From Adiantum capillus-veneris (lineage: Eukaryota; Streptophyta; Polypodiopsida; Polypodiales; Pteridaceae), in NCBI GenBank assembly GCA_014529385.2, contig CM043949.1:106556554-106620553 (forward strand): 64,000 nucleotides of DNA, in the 5' to 3' direction. Made by a program: the position numbers and the translations under genes. Position 1 is the stretch's first letter. Each line of letters opens with the position of its first letter. Under the pieces are notes generated by a model. That model was not told where the DNA came from, did not search any database, and saw nothing but the letters and a program-made list of their open reading frames with translations. This document shows, piece by piece, positions 23,296 to 57,472 of this stretch.

Positions 23296-23436
23296 TGTCA
23301 AGACAAGGGTAGGACTAGTCCGGGCCAAGGGCCAGGACGGACATGCAGTCAAGGGGGTCCCTATATTTAGAAGGCCAAGGGCCTATATAGGGCATGGCTG
23401 GGTGGAGATTAGTATGTCGGTTCCCATGTCCTCTCA
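23296..23436 (+). repeat. 5' LTR (141 bp) of the short-LTR element
   Basis: TGTCAAGACAAGG...CTCTCA. It contains nested GGCCAAGGGCC palindromic pieces and a TATATAG segment that could serve as TATA box. Near-identical to 28424-28568. Confidence 0.9.
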
Positions 23437-23454
23437 CTGGTATCAGAGCCACTC
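23437..23454 (+). other. Primer binding site, tRNA-iMet type
   Basis: CTGGTATCAGAGCCACTC follows the LTR; TGGTATCAGAGC is the canonical plant initiator-Met primer site without any mismatch. Confidence 0.85.
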
Positions 23455-24429
23455 TTTTTTGGGACATAGGCGTGGAGAGCCAGCCATTTTTAGCTTTGCA
23501 TGTGCATGAGGAGGGGAGCCATGGAAAAGAGCCCTACTCAGGCGAGAGAGAAATCTCAGGGCGAGCACCGTGTGCAGGTCCCCTTGAGGCGAGGAGGGAA
23601 GGACGGTCGACTTCCACCATAGGCCGCACAGACGGGCTCGACGAATGCGCACTGGGATTTGCAGCATAAGCCATTACTGGGGCGACCCCCGCTGAGCACC
23701 GTACGCGCTGCTACCTCCTTGCCAAGCTCTCGCGGCCCTATCGGGCGCCATCGCTGACTGCAAACGCTGCTTTGGTGTTGCTTTTTCACACCAAAAAGGC
23801 CCAAATGCCTTTGGTCTTGGCCATTCCCCTCAAATTTTTTGAGCAAGGGTGCATGCCCACCTCGGCATACACCCATACAAGCTACACGAGATACGGCATC
23901 CAAGCCAAACGAGTTTTGGCATCATACAAAGAGACACACGGCCCTCGATTATCGATATACAATTCAACGATCCAGGAGTGATCAAGTTGCAAATTTTTGC
24001 AACTTAATTATTATACGACAATATTTTCGGTTTTCGCTCTTTAAAGCACCACCCGAGTCGACCATACACGGTAACCATAACTTCGCCGAAGCATACGAAG
24101 CATACATCAGTGTTTGCAAGTGCATCCTCGACTGCAAATCAAGTGCTGATTTCGTGGTGGCTTGGGATTTACAATCCGATTTCAACTTAGACGTTCAGTT
24201 CAGTTGAAGACATAATTACCCAGTTAACTATTGCAACCTGCTACGAGCTAGTGTTGAAGTTCCTCGGTGTTCACCTCTTCGCCAATTCTACCGGGATTGG
24301 AAATTCACCTTCTTTACGACCGCCAGCGAGGTTAGCACGGCTAACTACCTTTGTGTTCGATACGATCACGAGTTTTTGTTGCATTCCAAGGTACTGTTTT
24401 CTCATTTGTTCACACAACACAGATTCGCC
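23455..24429 (+). other. Leader region of the short-LTR element
   Basis: About 1 kb between primer site and gag-like frame. Open pieces (23394-23669 and 23839-24207) show no known domain. Confidence 0.45.
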
Positions 24430-25026
24430 ATGAGTGCAGAAATTGATGATCAACACATGTTTGACTTTGAATATATCGAATGGGCTCCACCTATGGATGT
24501 CATGGGGCCGGATACTCTCACAGAGAGTACCCTCGTGGCAACAGGGATGGATGGTGCAAACTGAGGTGATCAATCTCTGTCTCCTCGTTTATCAACCCCT
24601 CCTCCACAGAGCGTGTTGGATATTCTAGAGGATGACAGTCAATTGCCAAATTCCAGGGAGTTTATCACTCGACAGGACTGAACAACTTTTGATGCCCGAT
24701 TTCGCAAGCTCGCTGTCAGGGTTCAAATCTTGGTTACACAAGTCGAAAATCTTACACAACTAATTTACAGAATGCTACCAGAATCAGCTCTCCACTTGCC
24801 ATCAACCCAGGGGGTTGCCAATTTACCAGTTATGACCAACGAGGTCCAACATGTCCACAATACTTCGGTTGTCGGAACAAATCAGGGCACGACCAACGTG
24901 GTCAAGAAGCACCTATCACCATCCGAATTTCAACGTGCAAAAAGTCAAAATTTATGCTTTATTTGCTTAGGAACACATCAAAAAAAGCAGTGCCCACATG
25001 TAGGAAAACTTAATCATGATGCATGA
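24430..25026 (+). pseudogene. Gag-like frame with zinc knuckle, two in-frame TGA stops
   Basis: A single frame runs from ATG 24430 to 25026, interrupted by TGA at 24562-24564 and another near 24678. The N-terminal part is acidic. The middle is a helical stretch (FRKLAVRVQILVTQVENL). The end has LCFICLGTHQKKQC, a CX2CX3HX4C knuckle preceded by LSPSEFQRAKSQ. This fits a gag nucleocapsid. Both stops are TGA, consistent with G-to-A changes at Trp codons, though the original codons are unknown. Confidence 0.6.
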
Positions 25027-28000
25027 GTTTGTGATTTGACATAAACTCCAGTTTTGGTGCACGGCACAGTAGTTATATGGCTTTTTGAATATGTTAGGCG
25101 CAACCATTTTCTCATACTTCAATATGGAATTTTCAGCATATTGCACGTTTTTTTTTGAATTGGGTACTGTTAAACCCCAATTGTTTTCTGCCACAGTCAT
25201 TTTTGGTACGACCAGTCACATCATCTCGGCTTATATGATTTGCCGAAAACATTCAAGGGTAGGACCAGTCACATCGTCTCGGCTTATATGATCTGCCGAA
25301 AACATTCTGAGATGCATGCAAGATCACTGCATTAGGGTGTATATGATACACGTGTCCTACAACTCACGTTTTGCATTTACTTTGGACAGTATTATGAAAT
25401 AACAAATGCTTGGCCCATTTTACATGACATAAGGCTTCTAATTCGTACTCCGATTACCTCGGCGACAAGAGCAGTTGGCAACCAAGTTTGGGGCACCTAC
25501 ATTATTCAAGATATCATCTGATCGAATCCTTACCAGTCTAACCGGTGTAAGGCACTTAGGGTGTTGACTTCAACGGTTATCACGGTAGCCATGGGCTTTC
25601 ATTTTTGTATGCAAGGCATTCTACCCAGATGGTAGACAGTACGCTCTCACAAATCACTCTGTCAAGGACACTATTAGTTATGCATTGTTTCCCATAATTT
25701 TCGGTTGCTATCCAGGCACACAAAACAACCTAAAAACTTCTACTGGATTCACAACCCATACACGGTAGACAGTCAAGATCTGACTTGTGTTTCCTCTTGC
25801 GATGCGAGCATCATACAGTCAGATGGTTGCATGCTTATAGGATAAGCTGCTAGTCATGCATAAGATGTCTAAGCGCACAAGTTCTGGGCACACACAAACT
25901 AGAAATTTAAGGAAAGTCCCTCAGCCCTGCATGCTCTTCTGTTCGTTCTTCACCTCTTTTTCTAAGGTACAACATGAACATTTCCTACGAAGTTTGTTTC
26001 ATGTTTTCTCCTGAGCCAGGATGCTCTACAATTATCAGCTACAAATTGGGCAAGGTGCCATTCACATTTATTTCATCAGTTTATCGATTGAACACTCATT
26101 GCCATACGGGTATGAACCATGCACGTTCGCTACGGGCCATTGCTAAATCTAGGATAAGATCCACTTGTTGGTATTCCATGGATGATTGTTTACCATGGAG
26201 TCCAGAGGCAGCAAACGGTTGAGACAGCATGGCTGTTGACACGAGCTAGGCATCTTACTTGTGTGGATTTCTTGCTCTCTCTATAGCACTACAGAGTGTC
26301 TATGGACATACTGTTTTGGGGTAAGACCTGGCGGGTGATGCTACATCACCCCATAGCCATTAAGGATCACAGTTTGATCTGCATTGAGGATCACAATTGA
26401 TCTCTCCCAGTTATATTTTCAAGGAAATAATTCTGCAATCTACCATACGCAGTAGCAGACGGACACACTTTTCAAGTTGATTCCAATCATTCTGTACACG
26501 GTTGACTATGTTGGTTACCGTTATCTGCTAGTTGAGCAGTTTCTACAAAGAGCCTTACCAACGGGTTTGACTACGTAGATTCTAATCCAAGAGCTTGGAT
26601 TGCAAAGGCAACACCCAGGCTTACCAGTGCAATGCTGTTTGTCTTTTCAGGTAGGGGACGTGCTCCTATCCATTTGAATACGGGTAAGTGAACATTACGT
26701 TCAAATCTCCAAGTATGCATCTATTCATTTGGTGTTATTCCATTTTCAGTATGCATTGCTTGGTTTTTCAAGACATATAAGTACGCTTGAATGTTACAGA
26801 GTCATGCCAAGGGCATGTCGGCACAAAGTATTTTGGGCCAAGTATCCAATCTATCTTTTTGCCTTATGCTGTTACGAACCTACTTTTAGGGTTCAATTTG
26901 GCACATGTTGTCACATGGGATACAACATGGTCTAGGAACTCAAGGAGTTCGGTTTAGCCAGTGTGGAGCAATGAATGAGGATCCCTCTCACTCTTGTCGT
27001 AAAGTGTTTAGAACTACCTCCACACACAAGTACATCTTGTACTTGAAGGATGTTCCTTTTTACACATCCTTACATGAGACATATTCCACATGTGGAGAAT
27101 ATGAGTCTCTGGACTGACACTGGCGCCATTATTTCAATTATGTGTCACATCTGTTTTCTAGACCATTTTTTTAGCACGACGTATCAGGAGCAATTTCGTG
27201 GCCAGAAATTGTCGGATACTCAGAATGACTTGTCAAGGTACAAGTACTGCTAAACAATATTACAGATGGTTGTTTATACGAATAGCAAGGCTATAAGTTG
27301 TTAATGAAAAGTTTCATTGTTTGTATCTAGAAGTGATCACTGTTTCACCTTCTATTATGATTCAGACGTTTAAGCAAAGCTTGCAAAAGATTGCAAATAA
27401 AAGTATTTAGTTTCTTTTCAGAGCTATTTACATTCCTGATAATGTGTGCTAGGCGCATCACATTTGCCATAAGTATTGGCAAGAATTACCATGGAAATAC
27501 AGGTTCGGATCTGTTTTTTGCTAATTGCATGCACACTAGGTGCTAGTGTTTAGCAAAGGCTGATTTGGAACGGCATGCATATTCCTCAAGTTGTTGCTTA
27601 TAAAGCATTTTGCACTTTATGTGCACTATCTCTATGAGATTACCTTTGAGTCTACTAATCACCAATAGAGGTCATGGCTCGGTTTGGGTGTTTGTGGATT
27701 TTTAAAGTTAACCACGATAGTTATTCCACACATCGTTGATTCCTCAACAATGTTATACGCTATTGTGATTTCCCGTTTACCAGCCATCTGGGAAGACTGT
27801 CTGTAAACCGTGGGGGAAACACACCTCAGTACTGTCAGTATCCAAGGGGATTGACAGATTACAAAGTGTAATCTTGGGCTAAAGGATATGCAAAGTGTGT
27901 ACATTAGCTTCATAAGAATTTATTGCTCTTTTTGGAGTTTACTTACTATCAGTTAATGCATGTTGCGACTAGGTTGTCTCTTCATGTATAACTCGGGTTC

Positions 28001-28423
28001 TCAACCTTGAACACTCGTTAGGGTGGGGTTGTTTACTGATGATGAAGAAGAGGGCCAAGTCAAGGACTTAAAATTGGCTGATGAGTTATGTCAGCAAGTT
28101 ACTTTCATGGAAAGTGACAAAAGGTACTCTTTTTGGTACACCTATGTTGTGATAAACTCGTTTACCATGCTCATGAGAGTTCTAAATGGAGTCTACACAC
28201 TAGGTTTGGATAGGAACCGGTACCATCAGATGGTTACAAAGGGGCAACAATGTAGAAAATCAAGATGTTACTCTTGGTTTCATTGAACCTCCTACTGAAC
28301 CGGGTTTCGCTCAAATGAACCGTTGGATCCATGTGGGATGTACGGTAGAAACATTAGTGTTCTTATGAAGATACCATCACTTGTGTTTTCGCGGACGAAA
28401 ACGCTTCTCCAAGGGGGGAGTAA
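25027..28423 (+). other. Decayed interior of the short-LTR element
   Basis: No ORF longer than 90 codons and no convincing pol domain. A short piece near 27095-27130 reads DTGAIISIM, like a retropepsin active site, but the surroundings do not support it firmly. The frame 28023-28286 (88 codons, acidic start) is unrecognised. The polypurine tract is at 28411-28420. Confidence 0.45.
25211..25316 (+). repeat. 53-bp tandem duplication inside the short-LTR element
   Basis: ACCAGTCACATC...CCGAAAACATTC starts at 25211 and again at 25264, with only a few differences. Confidence 0.85.
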
Positions 28424-28568
28424 TGTCAGGACAAGGGTAGGACCAGTCCGGGCCAAGGGCCAGGGCCAGGACGGACATGCAGTCAAGGGGGTCCCTATAT
28501 TTAGAAGGCCAAGGGCCTATATAGGGCATGGCTGGGTGGAAATTAGCATGAGTTCCCATGTCCTCTCA
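28424..28568 (+). repeat. 3' LTR (145 bp) of the short-LTR element
   Basis: TGTCAGGACAAGG...CTCTCA, preceded by the purine tract CCAAGGGGGGAGTAA. Confidence 0.9.
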
Positions 28569-28889
28569 TGCCTACACATATAAGAAGAGTTAAGTGTTAC
28601 GTGAGTAGGCCTCCCCCATCTCAGAAAAAGAAAAAATTGTTGTATTAGTATAGGTTTATTGGTAGGTAGAAAAAGGACTCAAGCATGGCGTGAGAAGGTA
28701 TATCGTTACAGAATTGGGAAGGCCAAGCACGATTGAGTATAAATAGTTGGTGATTATAGTTGTTTGCTTGCTTGAATTTAGAGTTTTGTACGTGCGCTCT
28801 ACCTAAAGAGACATAGAGAGAGAAAGCCATGTATGTGTCCACTCTCCAGAGACACACAACAAGAAAAAGATAAGATGCTTCAGTTTTGC

Positions 28890-28952
<63 letters not shown>

Positions 28953-28996
28953 AGAACTAGAAAAGCGTGAAAGCCTTCTTCTTCCTGCAAGTTATC
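28569..28996. other. Stretch between short-LTR element and CHCH pseudogene
   Basis: No gene recognised. It contains a compound microsatellite (TG)n(AG)n at about 28887-28950. The part after 28950 may be 5'-UTR of the copied CHCH transcript. Confidence 0.45.
28887..28950 (+). repeat. Compound (TG)n(AG)n microsatellite
   Basis: TG dinucleotides turn directly into AG dinucleotides. Confidence 0.9.
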
Positions 28997-29377
28997 ATGC
29001 CTCGTTGAAGCGGTGGTGGAGGCCACCTTGCTCCTCGCCCTGTGCATAGTGCTCCTCCTCCCTCTTGCAAGGCACCACCTCCCGCTCCTGCTCAACATGC
29101 CCCTCCACCAGCTCCGACACCAAGTGGTGGTGGCTCCCTCCTTCGTGTCCTTGGGGCCACCATCGCTCAAGGAATGGCTCTTGGGACTGGAAGTACCATT
29201 GCGCACAGAGCTGTTGATGGGATAATGGGGTTGTGAATCGTGACGCATGAGCATGTAACCCCTGATGCACCTGCTTTTGCAACTTCCTTGAATCTGACCA
29301 CAGTTGAACTTAGTGGGTCAAAGCATGCGCAAATCAGACCGAGTCCAAGATTGCATCAATGCTTATTGCAGTGACAT

Positions 29378-29378
<1 letters not shown>
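28997..29378 (+). pseudogene. Processed pseudogene of a CHCH-domain mitochondrial protein (CHCHD2/CHCHD10-like)
   Basis: CHCHD2/10-type proteins are small twin-CX9C proteins of the mitochondrial intermembrane space. The frame from ATG 28997 opens MPR and has a TGA as codon 4, then GGGG, a Pro/Ala-rich stretch (KAPPPAPAQHAPPPAP) and the family's hydrophobic signature ATIAQGMALGTGSTIAHRAV followed by DGIMG, then a TGA at 29234-29236. After a frame change the CHCH part continues with VGQSMRKSDRVQDCINAYCS (from about 29313), which fits the second half of the CHCH fold, and it is cut off by an AG tract at 29379. With no intron, two stops, a frameshift and a lost 3' end, it looks like a retrocopy. 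Confidence 0.8.

Positions 29379-29463
<85 letters not shown>
29379..29463 (+). repeat. (AG)n microsatellite, about 85 bp
   Basis: Uninterrupted AG dinucleotides that cut off the CHCH pseudogene. Confidence 0.95.
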
Positions 29464-29467
<4 letters not shown>

Positions 29468-29534
29468 CCTTGTGCTACCTCCCGCGACACGCACATTCCT
29501 CCTTGGGCTTTGTGAGAGAGAGGGAACTATCTTT

Positions 29535-29582
29535 TATATATATATATATGTATATATATATGTGTGTGTGTGTGTGTATATG

Positions 29583-29641
<59 letters not shown>
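29535..29641 (+). repeat. (TA)n(TG)n tract followed by palindromic (CT)n(TA)n(GA)n
   Basis: About 29583-29641 reads CT repeats, then TA repeats, then GA repeats, so the arms are perfectly complementary and could fold into a hairpin or cruciform. Confidence 0.9.
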
Positions 29642-29647
<6 letters not shown>

Positions 29648-29790
29648 AAGAAGAGAATTTTAATGTCGTAGGAAACTATCCCAAGAGACCTTAAAGATCT
29701 ATACGAGCAGGAGAGTTGAACTCAAGAGATAAATTTTCCATACTACGTTAACATCCTTGTAAGCTTGGGTATGAAAAAAAAAACCTGCAT
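29648..29790 (-). mobile_element. SINE-like element, minus-strand copy
   Basis: Reverse complement matches 30765-30898 over about 80 bp at roughly 85% identity by eye. Read on the minus strand it has TTGAGTTCAACTCTCC, like a tRNA B box (GGTTCGANNCC), and a weak A-box-like piece (AGCTTACAAGGATGTTAAC) about 40 bp upstream. The shared body TCTTTAAGGTCTCTT follows. Confidence 0.5.
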
Positions 29791-30759
29791 AAGTGGGATT
29801 ATACGAAACCTGGGTCTTTTTGAAATTTTGGAATCTTTAAGTTTTTGGCCTTTTCATTTTTTGAAGCCATTAAAGAATACCTTTTAATTGTGAGTAGGTG
29901 AGTCCAATTTTGAATGGGTTTTTATAAGAGGGTAAGTGTTATGTGAATAGATGAATGGGGTCTTATTAGAGGGTATCTAAATAGATATCCTTTGGAAAGG
30001 AAAAAAGGATTGAAAAGAAGGAAAAAAAGATATCTAAAGACATATCCTTTGGAGGGTTGAGAGCAGACGGAATTTGAGAAGATTTGAAATGAGCTAGTCT
30101 TGAGGATGACAATCTAGTGATAATTGATTGAGAAAAGTAAAAGGGGTCCCAATCAGGGCTAGAAAAATACATTTTTCCTGATAGAAGAAAATAAGGGCAA
30201 ACTTGAAATTCTCTCGGTTTTTAGGTCAAAATTTGAAGCTTTTGCTCTGTAATTACACTAAAACTTGTGAAAATTTCTCGGTTTTCTTCAAGGCAAGCTC
30301 GAAACTTAACCGGGATTTTAGGATTTCAACAGGTTAAAATACACTAGACCTCGGTTTTTTTCTCACATTGGCCCCAATCAAGTATTGAAGCTAAAGCTAG
30401 GAGGAGGGAGACACGAAACCCTAATGTGTGCACACTTTGTATGTGCAAATATCTATTTTAAAGTTGTAACGTGTTTGCATATCAAGGCAAGAGAGATCAA
30501 ACAAGGCAAGGATGTGCTGAGGTGGGGTGCTCTTGTTTATGGTGATATGAATCCCTAAACAAAGAAAAGGGGCGTGGCACAAAAAAGAGCAAGAAGCAAC
30601 AATACTAGGACGTGGTACCATGGGGTACTCATTGAATAGCCCCTCATTGAATAGCCCTTTTCGCTTAATAGTGCGAACACATGATGACCTGAATAAGTAA
30701 ACATGATGATAAATTTGAGCACTATAAAAAAGAAAATAGATGTTTTAGGGTCATGTTTT
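29791..30759. other. AT-rich gene-free stretch between the two SINE-like copies
   Basis: Short near-repeats of GATATCCTTTGGA (29985-30050) and AATTTCTCGGTTTT are present. No coding signal. Confidence 0.45.
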
Positions 30760-30764
30760 CTCTA

Positions 30765-30898
30765 TCACCCAAGTGTGGTAGATTGGTTATGCCATTTCCC
30801 TCTTGAATAACAGGTTTTGAGTTCAACTCTCCTCGTCGGATGATCTTTAAGGTCTCTTCGGATAGTTTCCTACGATGTTAACATTCTCTTCTTCTTTT
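30765..30898 (+). mobile_element. SINE-like element, plus-strand copy
   Basis: GTGTGGTAGATTGGTTATGCC (A-box-like region) and TTTTGAGTTCAACTCTCC (B-box-like) are about 35 bp apart, then the body GATCTTTAAGGTCTCTTCGG and a pyrimidine-rich end. The opposite copy lies about 1.1 kb to the left. tRNA-derived SINE is the best fit but the 3' tail is not clear. Confidence 0.5.
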
Positions 30899-32188
30899 TC
30901 TTTCTTTGTGGGGAATAATAAAGGGGTACTCCAAAAAGCTTTAGAGAGGTTGGTCTTGCCAAGTATTTGCACTGCATGGGGGCCAACTCTCTCTCACTCT
31001 AGCCCCTAGAAAGGTGTGCTAAACATTCCTAATTTATAGCACATATATTTGTGCATCGACTTTAGCAAGTAAAGAAACAGAAATAGGACTTATCCCTATG
31101 TGTCTCACTTAGATGAGAGACCAATGTGTGACTGCAAGTTTTTGAGTGTTCAGAGTTAACATCGACAGCATTACCGCTCAAACATTGACTCTGTGACCCC
31201 TTGAAGGTTTACAAGACAAGGTTGGAAAGATCCACTAAATATGACTCTCGAACTACCTCATTTTTTGTTTTTGGCTATGTGATTGTGACAAATTTTTCTG
31301 GTAATCTCAAACACTCGCTCTTTTTGGTGTTCCAAAGGAAGGATTACACGGTGGGGGGTGGCTAAGTCTCAAATGATGATGAGTTTTTGATGTGAGTTGT
31401 TTTCTCAACTCAAACTAATCATTAGTTTGATACGAAATGGATGCTTTCTTTTGTTTGGATAGAAAACAAGCCAAATGATTACTTTTTGGCCATACCAAGC
31501 AAGGATTATGTGGAGGGACCCAAGGTGTAAATTTCTTTTAGCTAACTCCAAATTGATGCCCTTTTTATGTGAGTTAAGAAAATGATGATTTGTTTGATGT
31601 GAATTAAATGTTCTCTTTTGTGTGTGAAAATAGTATGGATTTGGTTTCATTGCATGACAGATCAATTGGTATAATGTGGAAATTAAAGTAATTTCCTAAT
31701 CCTGCATTGTTTCATTGCATGACAGATCAATTGGTATAATGTGGAAATTAAAGTAATTTCCTAATCTTAGTATATTTTATGCTCTCGCTTTTATCTCGAG
31801 CCTCTTGGGTGTGCCATATGTGTGTGTGTGTGTGTGTGCACTCTGTGTGTGTCGAGGGAGAGAGCGAGAGAGGGAGGAATGTTTGCATTGCACACATACA
31901 TACTTGATAACCACATATGTTACATTATAAGAACTTATGATATTTCAAATCTTGAAGCTCCAAATTATATTTGATAAATAATCTAAAAGGAAGGCCATTT
32001 TAATCTTTTCATTAACTTGACAATTTGCCTAAGTTTGTTCTAATTTTGGCTTTCAAGTTAACTCTTGTCGCCAGTCGGGCCTAGGGACTTGGGGTGTTTT
32101 ATAGAGCTAACAATTTGCACAGCAAATATTCAACTCATTGATTCACTCCGCCTTGCTTCGTTGAGGTGAACGAAAGCGCGATACATTC
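30899..32188. other. Stretch upstream of the KMS/VMP1 gene
   Basis: Mostly AT-rich with no ORF of note. It holds a 65-bp tandem duplication (31644-31768) and a GT run near 31820. The last 60 bp (GCCTTGCTTCGTTG, AACGAAAGCGCG) are richer in CG and are probably promoter-proximal or 5'-UTR sequence of the gene that follows. No TATA box is evident. Confidence 0.45.
31644..31768 (+). repeat. 65-bp tandem duplication
   Basis: GTTTCATTGCATGACAG...TTTCCTAATC begins at 31644 and again at 31709; the copies are nearly identical, so the event is recent. Confidence 0.9.
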
Positions 32189-56600
<24,412 letters not shown>

Positions 56601-57423
56601 ATATTTAGCCAAGGAACGTATATACACAGATTTTTTGCCTTCCACATTGGCTGGCCTTGTGTTGATGATGCGGCCAAGCGTGTGTAAGATCGAAGGAAAT
56701 TCAACGATCTTATAATCACATGGCTTTTGTATACACAAACACCTTGAAAGACTATCTGTCCTCAGCAAGTTTTGTGAACAGATAGCTCTCATTTGTCAAA
56801 AGAGACCTCGATGTAGCCTCTGTTTATTGCAAAGAGGAAAGCCGACTTTCACATTTAAGTGACTTTCTTGGTTCTTGGAAAAGAGACGGTCACAGCTGTC
56901 CTGCCTTCCGAATGTCCAAAATTCACGGTCTCATGTCCAATTGAGACTTCGTTCATTGAAAACAACTCTCTTGTGGTCTTTTTTTTTAGCAATTTCATTC
57001 AATTCTTTTAGTGCAGAATTATCTATTTGTCAAACTATGAGAGCTTTTGTATCCACTCCATGCGATCCGAAAGTCCACAGTAAATTTCTGTTCTACTTTG
57101 CCATCATGCTGCCTTGTGAACACTCTTTTGTCTAGTAATCATTTTCAAATCTGTGACAAACTGCCTAATGTTATTTTTGTTGATTGTTTAATATGCATCC
57201 CTACTAAAATCCATAGTTTTTTAATCTAATCTGTAAAATGATACTTACGCTTTACAAAAAACTTCACCTTGTGGAATGCTGCTTGTTTTTTGAATTGCAT
57301 TGAAGTGCTATTTACTTCAGAGAATGTTGTTTCCTAAAGAGAGTAGCTCCTTTCAGTTTTTTTAGCGAGTCATCTACCTAGGGTTTGTTTTTGATTGTAG
57401 TATTTTTCAAGGCTCTATAAGAC

Positions 57424-57472
57424 GCGCACACACACACACACACACTTTCACACACACACACACACACACACA
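57424..57472 (+). repeat. (CA)n microsatellite with TTT interruption
   Basis: CA dinucleotides broken once by CTTT. Confidence 0.93.

Larger units (their letters stand above)
23296..28568 (+). mobile_element. LTR retrotransposon with very short LTRs (141/145 bp) and decayed interior
   Basis: Complete structure of about 5.27 kb: 5' LTR 23296-23436, primer site directly after it, polypurine tract AAGGGGGGAG directly before the 3' LTR 28424-28568. The flanks TGCCA (23291-23295) and TGCCT (28569-28573) are a 5-bp target duplication with one mismatch. The LTRs differ by about five substitutions and two small indels, including an extra GCCAGG in the 3' copy. The interior has a gag-like zinc knuckle and at most traces of a protease, so this is probably a non-autonomous or heavily mutated element. 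Confidence 0.85.

Noticed and set aside
27050..27253. Protease of the short-LTR element
   Set aside because: Only DTGAIISIM supports it; flap and LGRP-type blocks are missing, so it was left as a remark.
29304..29694. Two open frames rich in Arg-Glu and Ser-Leu dipeptides
   Set aside because: They are the (AG)n tract read through; only the first 25 codons of one frame (CHCH tail) have meaning.
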